A stretch of DNA of 64,000 nt from Epiperipatus broadwayi (GCA_028023455.1 JAQFVV010012529.1:1056001-1120000), one strand, 5' to 3'. Positions 26,801 through 41,800 are shown, counted from the first letter of the stretch. Notes: a model not told the origin generated them from the sequence alone. Numbers and translations: made by a program.

Positions 26801-29800
26801 GATAGGCAATGTAGTGCTTTCAGGCAATTTGAGCAGTATTTTTAAAAACACCATTCACTTATTGCTGATGCAGCAGGTTTAGTCTTTTTAAGATACATGC
26901 ATTCACATAGTTTTCTCTCAGAGGTGTTTTTCTGTTCTCTGTGTTGTTGGAGGTTCAGCTATTTAGTTATACATTGGTTGTATTTAATCTGGAATGGGAC
27001 AGGAATTGGAGATTATAAAGGTAAAACTGGCATAATTTTAAGATCACATAAGAATGATGAAACATTCTGGAATTTTTTTTTAAAATACTTACACTATTGG
27101 GAAAAAATGTGTTTTAAAAATGCATTCTTACTGTGTTTTAACATATTCTTAAGAATCTGTTTTTTTCACATATGAAATAATTAAAACCTAAATACTGAGC
27201 ATAATTTAACAATTCTCATTTAAACCATGGCTTAAAAATTAAAAATTCTAATCACTTAGCAGATTATAATGAAAACTATCCCATCAATATTTTTTTCTCC
27301 AAACAAATATAAAAATCAATAACTAAAATGTGGACATCTAAGTACTCACATCTTGTAAACAGAGTTTTAAATTAATAAAATGATTTAATTAACTCATCTT
27401 ACAAAATTAAGACGTGCTTTAGCTCTTCATAGAATAGAGATTGGTAAGTCCTGATTTAATTTAACAAACTAAAATTTTTCTGATTTGTCATTTAATAATT
27501 ATATTTTTCTATGCATACAATGGAGAACTAAAAAAGCTATAAATCAATCCATTTTTTTACACTTGTACTTAAAATGTATGGCAGGCAATTAAAAGCATCC
27601 AAATTTTTATATTTATCTAGTCAAATTTTGTTATTTCAATTAAGTCTTACGATATTATGGTTAAGTGTAATCAGAACTATGATTAAATATAATTAAAAGA
27701 ATTAAGAAAAATAAAATTAAAAACCGGTTTTAAAGATAAGGGAAACATGTATAGGCTTTCTGGGAAGATTTCCCCTGACTTAAGAAAAAGGTTTTAAAAG
27801 AAAAAGAAGACAGAGCATGTACAATATCTGTGGAAAGCTGTGGATACACATCATCAGCATTGCATAAATAAAAAAAAATCAATTCTAGCTTGTTTCAAAT
27901 TACAATTATAGTACTTCTCAGTACTGACACATAACCAACCAGCGAGAATGTGTAATTTATTTAAATATCATGTAAATATGATAAAATGTCAGTTTATTTG
28001 CTTTACAAAATTTACCAAACAGTTTTTACAGAAAAATAATTACTTTCATATTCTACATGTTAGATGGGTTTTAAAAAATATTCTTTACAAATTTAATGTT
28101 CATGAAAGAATTTATAAAAAGTAAATTATAAAAAATAATTTAACATTAAAACTAGATGATCACCAGCCATAGACTTGATACAAAGTTGATGAGAATTGAA
28201 ACACATACCCTCACCATTTCTTACTGATATCAAAAAATTCTACCTAGGAATTATTCCATTTATTTATTTACAACTACAGCCCGATTGAATACAGCAATAT
28301 ATGAATCCCAAGGAAAGTAAATGAATGGTTGAATCCAAATTGTTGTATTATTGTATATAGAATGAAAAGTATTAAATAACATCCATATTTTCAAAATAAT
28401 TGATTGAAAAAAAGAAGTTATTTAACTTTTTACTCCAATTTAAATAATTTTCTTTCCCTTTTTAAAAAAATCTGTTGTTTTTTTTTTATTTTGTTATACT
28501 AGCGCTCTCTTTTGACTTTTTATACAACTAATTTTCATCTTTCTAAATTTATAATTTGAAATTATTCGAATTCTAATTAAATAAAGAGTGTTTTTATCTG
28601 AAAATCTCTATTTAATATGGGTTTAATATTTATAAGGATAGCTTCTTTGATTCTTCTTTTTTTTTTTATCAATATACAGATATTAGTTATGTAATAATAT
28701 AATAAAATAAAAATAGTTTATCAACCATTTTCCGCGATTTCAATTATTACATGAAGTTTCCATGTGCATATATATATATATCATTCCAGAGAGTCAAATT
28801 TCAAGCTTAAAAATTGTTCATAATGTTGTCTTTATAAAATTTAAAATATTAATTAATCTAATGAACATCACATGATTACCATTTGCCTGTTTTATTAATT
28901 AATCTTAAATTGATTTGATAATAAACAACTTTTAAAAATAAAGTTTATTTAAAATATTAAATCAGTTTTCCTTTCTTGTAGAAACCGTATCAAGATATTT
29001 TCTTTTACTAATCATATGACAAAATATTCTATTGCCATTCCATCCAGTTATAATACATTAAACCCATTAAAAGTAATATATGTATTATAAATATTAATAA
29101 ATAGATATAAGCTTTTTGTTATCTAATTTTTTAATATACAAATCAAATCTAAAAACAGTATTTTAATTAAACTTTTAGTTTCTAATTATCTAATAATAAC
29201 CACTTCCCAATTGAGTGCATTGGAATTTTAATATTGCTTATACATTTGTTGATATTTTCCTGAATATATACAGTTTCATAACAAATTTTATTTCTTTATA
29301 ATTTTTAATATATTTCATTATTTGAATATATTTTTTTACAATTTGTTCTAAGATCAGTATCTAAAAAATAAATATATGGCCACTGATTTTGTATCTTTTA
29401 ATTTATTTCTTATGTCTCTCAATTACAGTATTTTCTGACTGACCTATGCATATCATATTGCAATGGTTACAGTTAATTTTATAAACTATCTTTATTTTTT
29501 ATGTTATCAATCATTTTAGCATTACATAAACAATTCCCTTAAGATTTATTATTTTTTTCACTCTTTTTTAATATCATTCAATAACTTTTCTTTGATCAAT
29601 ATCTTATACTCATTTACTGAATATGGTATGGAAACCTATTTCTTATCTTTATAAGCATGTTTTATATTATTTCTTGTATTATTTGTATCTATTATTTAAA
29701 ATGTTTCCAATATCTTTAATTTAAAACCTATTTCTAAATAATCATTTTCATTCTAATTTTGTCTAAATGCTTCAGCATTCAATATTAATCTATCACTTTT

Positions 29801-32800
29801 TAATTTAAAACATTTCATAGCTTCTATTTTCTGAGATCTTGGGTCGCTTGAATTTGGATCTATTATTCCTCTTTTCTTTATCTTTAATTTATTCCTTTAT
29901 AAGTATTTCTATGTTAATTTATTTTTTTAAAAAAATATTTAAATATTTTAATCTCTTTTCTTCATTTTCCATTGTAAACCTAATAGTGCATTATTATTAT
30001 TCAATTCCTTAAATGTATTAACAATACTTCTGTTATTGATCATTGCAATTATGTCACCAACATATCTACAATATTCAATAATTCTTTACTTTTTATGTAT
30101 TTATCAATTACATTTTTTTTCTATATAGTTAATCACAATTAATGACATAATATTCTATTAACAGAAGAGTCCATAACTCATCTTTGTGTTGCATTCCAAA
30201 ATTTCTTCTTATATTTAAAATATAAAGCATCACTTTTCAGTAATAGTGCTTCTTCAGTAATATATAACCATTTATCTGAAATTTTATTATTTATTTTGAT
30301 TTTATTTATAATTATTTTAATACTTTCTTCCCTGGATATAATCTGATATATTTTTTCAACATCAAATAAAACAATTATATCATTTTTTTTTTTAATTTCA
30401 CAGTGTTTAATTTATTCATAATTTCTGAATTCTTCATACAATATTTACTAAAACTTATTGCAGTGACAATCTTTCTATATATTATATTATTTCTTAAGAA
30501 TCTAACCATTAAAGTCTAGGATTAGCCTTACTGGCATATTATTCTTATGTGTTCCAAACACCACATGGATTGTTTATATACTGAAGAATATAAAAATCTG
30601 TATTCTTTTTTTTTAATTAATTGTTTCATGCTCATATAATTTAGCAAAACTTTATACTTTGTTTTAATTCTTTAAACTTGTATTTATTAATCTTTATATA
30701 CATAGATTACGTTTAATGTTGTTACTGTATTATAATTTAAATGATGTCCATTGTATGGAGTTGTTGCAGTATATTTTATTGTTCTGGAAGCCATGCATTA
30801 GATGCAGACATGTGTATGGCAAAGAGGGCAATTCGAGGGAAAATGGGATGGTCAAGTTTTTGTATGAGAGATGCAAAAAGCAAAATGAAAATGTTCAGTA
30901 GATTGCAGTTTATGGATAATAAAAGAATAGCCAAAATAGTATTTAATTGGATTATGAATAAAGGGCAGGCAACAAGATCGGTGAGAAAGGTAGTAGGGTA
31001 TGCAAAAGATTTGAGTAAAGAATTTATGTCAGGATCTTTATTTAATGCACATTGATTACATATGCAAAAGATTTGAATAAAGAATTTGTGTCAGGATCTT
31101 TATTTAACACACATTGATTATGTAAGTAATATTTACTAAGGCAATAAACCTAAAGCATGTGCAGTTGAAAATGCAAAGGTAGGGACCTCTACAGGTTTTA
31201 ACCACAAGCTTACGCATTAGAAGAAAAGAGGGGAACCCTTCTTTCCTTCAACCTACTTTCTATATAAATAGGTGAAGCTGAATGGGGTTAGATCTGAGAA
31301 CATGAAGCTATTCAATACTTCACTGATTAAGTCCACAGTTTCTATTATACATTAGTACTCACAAAATCTTTCGATTTATGAGTCAATGGAAAGATCTTAT
31401 AGTTAGAAATCTATTACGAATAATTTAAAGTTGTAATTACTTCATGCTCTCAGATCTAACTGCTTCAGCTTCACCTATTTATATAGAAAGTAGGTTGAAG
31501 TAAAGAAGGGTTCCCCTCTTTTCTTCCAATGTGTAAGCTTGTGGTTAAGACCTGTAGAGGTCCCTATCTTTTCATTGTCAACCGCACATGCTTTAGGTTT
31601 ATTGCCTTAGTAAATATTACTTATATAATTAATGTGCATTAAATAAATTTATAATTACAACTTTAAATTATCGTAATAGATTTCTAACTATAAGATCTTT
31701 CCATTGACTCGTTGTAAATCAAAAGATTTCACAAGTACTAATGTATAATAGGAATTGCGGAGTATTGATTAGCTTCATACTCTCAGATCTAACCGCTTCA
31801 CCTATTTATATAGAAAGTATGTTGAAGTAAAGAAGGGTTCCCCTCTTTTCTTCCAATGCATAAGTTTGTGGTTAAAGACCTGTAGAGGTCCCTACCTTCA
31901 CATTTTCAACCGCACATGTTTTAGGTTTATTGCCTTAGTAAATATTACTCAGGATCTTTAGTAACAAAAGAATGTACACATAAATGGAAAAATGTGGGTG
32001 ATTTAGTCTGCAAGTTGTATAATGAAGGCGTAGAGAATATTAGGCATTTGTTAATTGAATGTAAATGCCTGAATGTCGAAAGGGTACAAATAATGAAGTT
32101 GTTGGAGAATAAATGTAAACAAAGTGAATATACAGAAAGTGGCGTTCTTAGTTTTTATGCTGGTTTGGAAAGTGGTAAGGGGGTTTTAGATATATATCCA
32201 TGGAGTTGACAAAAATTATGTTGTGGAAATGGGATGGAGCAGGATAAAGAAGAATATGGGGAAAACTTAAGGTGGGGAATAGAAGAGAAAGTAAAGTGGC
32301 TAACAGGTTTTTCTGGCCATAATAGGTGAGAGATTCTTGACTCCGGAAACAGAGAAATCACAGTGCATGTCATGTGGGATTATTAAAAGGAGCCATCTTA
32401 ATAAGATCCCTGTAAGGAATGAACTGGTTTGACATTTTAAATAAATTTTATTTATTTTTAAGTTATTATCGATTTTGTTTAAGACTGATTAATATTTTAA
32501 AAGTATATTAAAATATTAAAAATTCATAAATTTTACATGTGTGCTTTTTTGTATAAGTATTATTATGTGTTTTCTCTCACTCAGCCATTTATTTATCTTG
32601 TACATTATTCCGATTTTATCTATCTCTTTTGCACCAAATTTATTATTATATTGTTATTTTTATAACTGCATTATACTTTTTTTTTATTGGTCTCTAAATG
32701 TGTAAATATTACATTAAATTGTATCATTGGTGTGTGTGCATTAAAATATTAGGATTGTGGCTGTTATGTATAATTTTAGTTTTCACAGGATGACATTGAA

Positions 32801-35800
32801 CCAACAGACATGGATATTGAGATCCTACTATATTATACCAGTTCAGATATCTTTTAGAAATAAAGTTAGTCTGATATTACAAGTTTTTCACCCACACACT
32901 AAATATATATAAAATGATATAAGTAAAAGTACTAAGATCAGAATTATTATTATTTTTTCTTCTAACAGTCATGAGTTATTGTTTTTTTTTTTCATTCTTA
33001 CCAGCAAGAGATTTTTTTCAAAAAAAGAAGAGAAAAAAGAATGTTTTTTTTATTTCTTTAAATTAATTTGTAATAATAAGTAAAAGTTCCCAGATTTATT
33101 ATGGGTAATTTTTGTTAGTGTTTATATAAAGAAAAGTGGGGAAAGATACCATATTTTTTATTATTGTTATGTTTTGGAAAGGAAAAAAGTCTTGTTTTAA
33201 TAAAACTTTAACATCTCCTTGTGAAGAATCTTTGAATCATTTTAACCAACAAATAACTATATAACAGCATTCTAAAATTAAGCTGACTAACTTGTGAATT
33301 ATCATACATCTAAGATGGAAAACTATGAAATAGCTGAAAATATCGTTGTGATGGGGTAAAATCTAATTAGCGCACTAGTCAAATAATCTTGAAATTATGA
33401 GAGGCTAATTTTAAAAGTGCTTCATTTCGATTGAGGATATAGAATTAATATGACCTGTTGTCTTTCACATGACTTTACTTGTTTATTAATGAATGCATAA
33501 TCCTGTCATACCATCATTTTATTCAGATAATAATTCCAAGAAAAATACATCCAATAAAGACCTTAAATCTTAAAACTGTCTTATGGATCATTTTTTAAAA
33601 AAGGAATCTATATTTTAGTAAGGTGCAAAATTAGACTTCTGTTGCCATAGTAAGAGAAATTTTATTTAAATTAAAAAGCCTTTGTAAAAGAAATAATAAT
33701 AGTAATAACATTTACAACAAATATTAAAGTTAATATTAATATACTGTGAATAATTTTAGCATTTTACTTTCCCATTAAATATATATTAAATTTTTGGTAA
33801 TCGTCGAATAGCCACCATATCCTACTCGATGGCACCATTTTCGCGCTAAAACACATAAAAATGCCGTTTCCGCGGCCGATACTTTCAAACCTGCATTTTC
33901 TATAATACAACTTTTTTGTTGTGCTACAGATTGCAGACCGCTGTGTCGCATCACAGTACAGCATGTATGTCGCATCACAGCAAATAAATTTTCCGAATTC
34001 GCACAGTTTATAAAATGGTTACGGCTTGGTGAGAGGGTGTGTGTATTTGAATTGGATGGATGTTGTTTTCATTGGATTTTTTTTTATTTTAAAATATTGA
34101 AATGTTCAGATTTTGTAAAGTAATAATTAACAGACTTTTTACACCGTAGTGTATTGAAGTTTTAAGTGGTAAATGTTGACGAGATATATGTATAAAGTGA
34201 GTTGGAATTAGGTAACGCGTCAAGTAACATACTGTTCGTAACATTCCACGAGACAAACAAGATTCTACCATGTGTATATTTTTGAAATAAAAAAGAGCAT
34301 TAACACAAAAATATCCAGTAATAAAAGTACAATTGTACACTGTTTTTTTAAATGTCATAAAAAGCATATATTATAAACATGGTTAATAAGTAAAGAAGGC
34401 ATTTTATATATATATATTTGTTGTTGTTTAAAAAAGTTTTAGTTTCTTTCTTTTCTCCGACTACTGTTATACTTTGTTGAATATAGTTTATGTTTATTGT
34501 TATCATTTATTTTATAGATGTTCGTAAAAAAAAATATTTACAAAAATACGATTTTGATGTTTTTCATTTTAGCATTACAACCAACAGAACATTAACCCTA
34601 AACCTAACCATAACAACTTTTCCTTTTAGTTGTCATTCTGTTTGAAATAAAAAATAGCGGTAATATCTGTTTGTCTGTAAAAAAAAAAAAAAAATTTAAA
34701 ACAAAGACTAAAAAAGTAAAAAATAGCGATAACACAATAATATCTGTTTCTCTGTAGAAATAAAATGTAAAAGGAAGACTAAGAAATTTTACTTTTTATT
34801 CTGATTATGAGTTTTTAAACAACAACAACAAAAAAAGCTGTAACCCCAGTAAAAAAATCTCTGATAGAAAATTGATTTTTCTAATAAAGCAAACTAAAAA
34901 CCACGAATCAAATTGTAATTTGTTTATTTTATTTTACATTTATTATTATCATTTAATTTGTATACGTTAATAAAAAATAATATTTAAAATTAAATATATT
35001 TAAAAAAGACGATTTTCTTTTGTTTTTATTTTCGCATTACAAAAAACACATCAAAATGATTATAATTAACGGCCTGGGAATGATCATATTTTATAGTTTT
35101 AGTGTGAAAATGGCACCATCGAATGGGATATGGTGGCTATTCGACGACAACCAAATTTTTTTATCTCTTCTTAATATAATTTTTTTTTATAAGCACTAAA
35201 TCAAATAGAATTTAGAATTGACTTCTTGTTCAATTAATAATATGTAATATTTGTTATAACTTTGATATATATATCTAATTATCAATTAATTGATATTTTG
35301 TCAATCTTCATTTATATTATTATAATTAAATAATAGTACTTATATGATTGTTTTATACTGGATATAAGCATATCAGAGCTCATGATTTAAATTCCATCTA
35401 GTTAAATGAATTTTCTGTGATATGAATACCTATTCACTTAAAATTTATATATATATTATTTTTTATGCATTGGATTGACCCTACATATTATATAACTTAT
35501 GTAAATATTGTAAATAAAATTTGTTTTATTATATTGGTATTCTTTTAAGTCTTTTTGTCCCTTTCTCACTCTCTCTCATTCCATATCTAATTAAATATTG
35601 CTACTTGCACATCCTGTGATGCATTGCCATGTTTTTCTTTTGAGTTGGTAATGGGTAAATGGAGAGTAGGTGATTTGACCTGCAGTACAACCAATATGTT
35701 TTGAATAAATAAATAGCATCTATAGTGACAAAGGATAGACCCTCTTTGTACTTAGACATGATTGATGGGAATAATGGTTAGTAAATATGACTGGATACTC

Positions 35801-38800
35801 GGTCTGACCATAATCAGTTAGGATAATGAATTTAAAATGTAGTCTATTGATTTACCTAACACCTATTAACCCCATTGTTTAAATTTTCATAAATCTTGCA
35901 ACTTACTAATTGTTTCATTTAGCACCTGCATGATTAGGGCAATTTACCTGAGATAACTATTTTATTTGGTGCCCAACATGTTAGGTGATTTGTGATAACC
36001 ATTTCATTTGGTCCTCATCAGACTGATATATAATCAAAACGTGTCGAATATATATACAATAGAAAAATAATAATTAAGGTTTATGTAATGGAATGAGAGA
36101 AGTTTGGCATTTCTAAATGAAATAAAGTCAAAATGGTAGATAATTGACAGATTAATTAAATTATAAAGTAGTGGTGAAGGCAGAGACACTAAATTGGAGG
36201 TAGTGAGTATCACATAATAAGGATATAAACTAATTTTAGATAATAAGTTTAAATAAAATATAGATTTGTATTATAAATTTATGCAGTAATTGAAGTAAAT
36301 AAAAAGTAAATAGATAAAATTTTCTGTACTAAATTTAAATGATCAGTACAAGTTTTTTAACAATAGTGAAGGACAGTAAGCAAGTATAGTTCTAATTCAA
36401 TAATTATTAGGTGAAAATTAAAGTAAATGGAAAACATTTTTAAATATTGAGAAACTAGTCATGCAAAGAGGGGGGGGGATAATTAACAGAGTTAGAACCT
36501 GAAAACAAAAGAGACCAACTTATAGGAACAACATTGCTGGTAATAGGTTTATAAATGCTTTAATTTGAAATTACAAGATATACAGGAAAACAATAGAAAT
36601 ATATGGTAGAATTAAGAGAAATGATAAATGCAATGAAAGGGAAAAACCAACAAGTGAGGAGATAAAAATAGAATCAAAATATCAAAATCTGTATGTAAAG
36701 TTTGGAAAGAGGATTTGAATCGATTGAAAGAGAAAAAAGAAGAAAGGATAGGGAATATAGAACTCCAAATAGGAGAGTAATAGAGAAATCAAAGAAAGTA
36801 TGGATGAACTAACAATAAAAATAAAGGATTTAAAAATGAATGTGAAGATAAAAAATGTATAATGGCAAAACAGTAGAAGATTATTGTGTAAAAAACAAAG
36901 TTTAAATCAGCTGTAATCCATCGACTAGGGAAAATAGAAGCAATACAAAAAAGCTTACAATAAAATGCTGAGTGGATTATACTGAAGGAAATCCAGAAAG
37001 GTAGATGTAGTAAAATCAATGGGGAATTAATCTTCAAACCACAATATTGAGATTTATATTGAAGTTCATCAAGATGCCAATAAGTTTTTTAAAATAATAT
37101 CTATAGGCCAAGTTAGTGAACTATCTGTAGATCCATTAAACACTCTAAAAAGATACTGTAACCTGAACTTAATGCTAAAAGAGAGTAAGTTGGCTATAAT
37201 TTGCAGCAACTTACATGATGATGTTCATATTTAGTGGCATGTATTATTCGATATAAATGTTTTAGAATCATAAAAAAGCTTTAATAATCAGTTTCTCTAT
37301 AGAACATCAAGAGATAGTAAAATTTTCAGGTTATTTTCAAGATGAGGATACTTAAACCAATAAAGAAATACTTGGAAAGAGAGAAGGGATTTTTTTAAAG
37401 AATTAGCAATTTTCGGAGAAATATGCATACTTTGGGATGAAAAATAAAAATGTATTGTGTTAGATTTACTATTATAGTTTGAGGGGAGAAAGCAGTTTCA
37501 TAATTTGAAAGTTTGTTTAGTTGTGCCTTCTTTGCTAATGATGAGATAACTGTTCTAGTATTGATTTGAGATCTTGATTTTGTCATGGTACTTCATGTTG
37601 AGTTTTATCTCTATAGTGCATCCTTTTATATAATTTTATATTATTGTTAATATTTTTTTACCTCTAAGTCTTTAGTCATAAGAGCAAGGTATTTCATATA
37701 CAAATGTATCACAAATATAGACTAGTCTCTAAGACTTAATGAAGAATGGCTCAAGTGTGTGATGGATTATTAACTTTGGTTCTCTATCCATATCCTCTAA
37801 GTCTCTGAGATTAGTCATTGAGAAATGATGTTATATTGATATGTATTTTCTTTGTTGTTTGGGTTGTTGTTACCTATTGTGTTAAAACTGAGGTTTGTGC
37901 CTGCATTCTGTATCTTAAAGTCAGTGATTGGTCCTTATACATCTTAGAATTGTAGGTTGATCCATTCTCTTGATAGACATATTCTGGCTTGATGTCCAAG
38001 AAAAAAATGATTTAAGTAGAGAAATAAATGATGATAATGATGATGTGTAGAAAATATCAAAACAATGTACTGAAGCAGTCAATCTTAGATTAAGATTGAG
38101 CTTCGTGGTTTTATCTACTAACCTGTGTTCAAATCCTATATCTCATCCTGCTCCTTCGTCTTGTGTATATTATATATTATGTGTATATTTGAGATGCGCA
38201 CCTAAAAGTTAGAAAATTCTAACTTTTAAATGACATTCTTTTTTATTATTAATTTTTTTTTATTAATTCTTTTCTTCACATTAAAAATACATAGGTGCAG
38301 CTCAGAGATATATATATATATATATTATAGGAGCAAAAATACTAACAATTATTGATTTTTTAAAATATTTCATTATACATCTTTTTTTTTTCTTTTTAAA
38401 TTGTTTTTTTCTATTAAACTGTATATTTTATAAATCCAAGATTGAAGATGCAACTGTTAATTGTCCAAAAATAATTGGAAACACAATATTGTTTTAATCT
38501 TGGGAAGGAATTTTAATTAAAGTTTTTACTTAAAATAAAATGGGGGTTAAGATTAACGATTGCATTTTCAAAAACAATGGACAACGAAAACTTAAAATTT
38601 CTGTTGGATTAAAGATTACATTAGAGCTAGAAATAAGAAATTGAAAGCATTCCAGAAAAACCTGAGTAGTATATAAAATGGGCCAATTTTGACAAACAAG
38701 GGATATAATTACTACTGAGAGAACTGTTGCCATCAATACTCCATGCAACTTTGAAATCTAAGATAATGATGGAGTAGATGCCAATCATCTTTCTGACCCT

Positions 38801-41800
38801 TGTGGGGTTTTTTCTCTGCTAATGTACCATCTAACTGCTTCCCTGAACTGAAGGAAAAGCCTAAAGAAGGAACTCTGGAATGCTAAATAGAAGCTTGCTG
38901 TCACATGAGAACTGCCATGCACAAGCTGGACTTTTTCAATATGGACTCTTAAAATGGTGCAAGGTAAATTTTCATGCTGCCAGAAACTAAATCTAGCCTA
39001 ACTAATCTGTCAAGATTTCTCCTAATGTGTTATTTAACTTTTTTTTTCTAATATGTAAATGTAATTTGCTCTTAATTAATTTCTATAAATCTAATGCTCA
39101 TATGTTCTACTTTCTTTAACTTTGGTGTGGTCATTTATTTATATGTAATTATTACTTGATTTTATATGTCTATTTTAGTTATTATTAATATGCCAATCTC
39201 AAGCAATCTGATAAGTTTAATTTCTAAAATCTTTTCATTCTTCTTTTTAAGCAAACCTCCATGAATTAAGGTTATTAACATCCCCTTAAAACATAATGCA
39301 TTATTAATTAAAATGCTCACTAGGTTGTTTTTACGAGTAAACATTTTGTTTGCTTTAGTCTACCCAGGGTGAATCCAGAACTTAAGCTAATTAAAGTTCA
39401 GAAATTTTAAAATGTTATTTATTAAATTCTAAAAGGGTGACCTATTAGTTGTTTTCTATAACTGCTAGCTTTTTTTTATTTTTCCATACTCTTAAAATAT
39501 CATGTGCTTAAATATTCTCAGTTATAAAATTCATGAAGGTGGGATTGAATCATTTTTAAATAGCAGAAAAGTGCGGGGGTAAATTTTAATGTATATTTTA
39601 CTATTTTAGTTATTAAGTAAAATCTTCTATACATATATATATTACAGCAGCATAGTGTATTATTTGTATAAATTATGGCATTCAAACAAGGATCATTTAT
39701 TTTAAAGCAGTAAATCCTCTTTCATGTCGCTAGTAACATTCATCTGTACTGTGCTACTGACATTTGGCCTATTATGTTTGTATTTTTATGTTGTACTATT
39801 TCCATCATCTAATACAGCATTTCCCAACCTTTTTTGGCTCGTGTACCACTTGGTAGTTCATCACGCTAAATTGTACCACTTCATAAAAATGATTGTATTT
39901 CATGAAATTTGTTATTGCGAGTGTGTTATTTTATTTGCATTATAAATATTATAGGGTGACTATGAATGTATTCACATCTCATAATGAGACAAATTACATT
40001 GAAACACGCCTAAACGTCATGCCAGATTATAAAGTCACTCTACCATATTTATATGTATGTGTTTGTTCAAAGTTTCATATTTTTTCCAAAATAATTTATT
40101 AAAGATTACATTAAAGGTTATTTGGTACATATTTTGTTCAAAGTGTTTTCTCATTCCTTCATTTGGTTTTCCTGAATTTGAGTCTGTTTTCTCTTTTTCG
40201 AAGCATCTTGCTATTGGTTGGGCCGTGGAGAGGATAAATCCAGCATGTCCCAAGTCATGGTAAAAATAACCTCAGGAATTAACACACTATCTCTTGTTCT
40301 TGTTTTCTTTATATTGTTCATCATGAAGTTAATAGGATTAAAATTTTGATGATTAAATACTAGCTTACATCTAGTAATCCACAATAGATGATCAAGAATT
40401 AATGAGAGTCTAATTTCTGGGTATGATCGTTTTCTGATACATTCATTCAAATTAAATAATTTAGATTGATTTGCCTTGATCAGACTCATTATTTATCTAC
40501 TATTTTGTCATATTTCATTTACTAATAAATGGTTTTAATAAAAACACAAAATTATAAAAAAACAATTAATATATTTTCTTATCATAATCAAATATTTTTA
40601 TAAAATAAATTTTATGAGATCTTTGTGCTTGTTTCGAACAACATAATTTTTTGAAATTTGGTTCAAAAGATGCGAGGTATACCCTTAAGTCTACAGCTGC
40701 GTTCAATTTGTTTTGATACTTATTTTTTAAAAAAATATATGAAGAAAAAGCTCTTCCTACTAATTATTCCATACTAGTAAATGGTAATAATAATTTAAGA
40801 GCTTTCTCAGAAAGTTGTTCATATTCTTTAATGTTTAACCAAAAATTAATTAGATTGTATCGTTTGAATTTTACTTGTAAAGTTCTGTCACATGATAATT
40901 CTATTAAATTTTCTTTATCCTTTATTGATAATGATGTAGCTTTTTCTAAATTTTCTGCATAGAAGGGGTTTGAAATCCAATTATCATTTGTGTTTTTGGG
41001 TTTTGGAAAATATTCCATGAAAAACAATTTTAATCCTGTTAAATGTGCTATTATATTTTCTCGTATAACTTGAGACAGACTAACCTTATTTTCAAACAAA
41101 AAATATGTAGAGTTTCGAATACTTCCAGCTGATTTTTTTTGTTACTTATATATATTACTGTTTCCAAAAATCTAAATTCTTAATCATACTTTCTATTTTA
41201 TCATTAACATTAAAGATTGTTATCGACTGTACATATTAACAACTTTACTGTATAATATTATTAATTAAAATAATTTTTATGAATTATAGGAAAAAACCGT
41301 TTCTATGATATTTTTATGATTTAATTTTTTTTTATATCCGCCATTATTGATTATTTTTCGTGTGCCACCAACCAGCAACTTGTGTACCACCAGTGGTAAG
41401 CGTACCACAGGTTGGGAAACACTGATCTAATATGTGAGTTGAATGTCTTTAGAAAAGTTTAATTTTAGTTAAATATTCCAAATGCATTCAACTGTTAGTA
41501 ATATCACAGCAAACAGATTAGTATATGCACCAACTGTTAGTAATATCACAGCAAACTAATCTGGGGGTTGTGACAAGATTGAACCCATGTATTTCTTCTT
41601 TTGTTCTGAGAATAGTTGATCTTTCCAGAACTTATTTCATATAAAAAGGCCTCTGACGGTAATTTCAGGATGCCTGGCACACACTATACCTATCCACTTT
41701 CTTCGTATAAAAGGCCACTGCACGTCGGTGATGTCCATAGCATGTCTTATCCACATTTTTCTAAGCACTGCCCAAGAAGGGAGTCTTAGATTTCATTTTT

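Larger units (their letters stand above)
39815..41424 (-). mobile_element. hAT DNA transposon, truncated, with intact ends and TSD
   Basis: Ends CAGCATTTCCCAACCT (39815-39830) and the complement of 41409-41424, CAGTGTTTCCCAACCT, match at 14 of 16. ATCTAATA flanks both sides exactly (39807-39814 and 41425-41432), the 8-bp duplication expected of hAT. The minus strand encodes a piece of a hAT transposase. A LINE tail is nested inside. At 1610 bp it is well below an autonomous hAT. Confidence 0.93.

Noticed and set aside
34595-34620. Telomere-like CCCTAAACCTAACC stretch
   Set aside because: Only two or three degenerate units inside a TIR transposon; no array.
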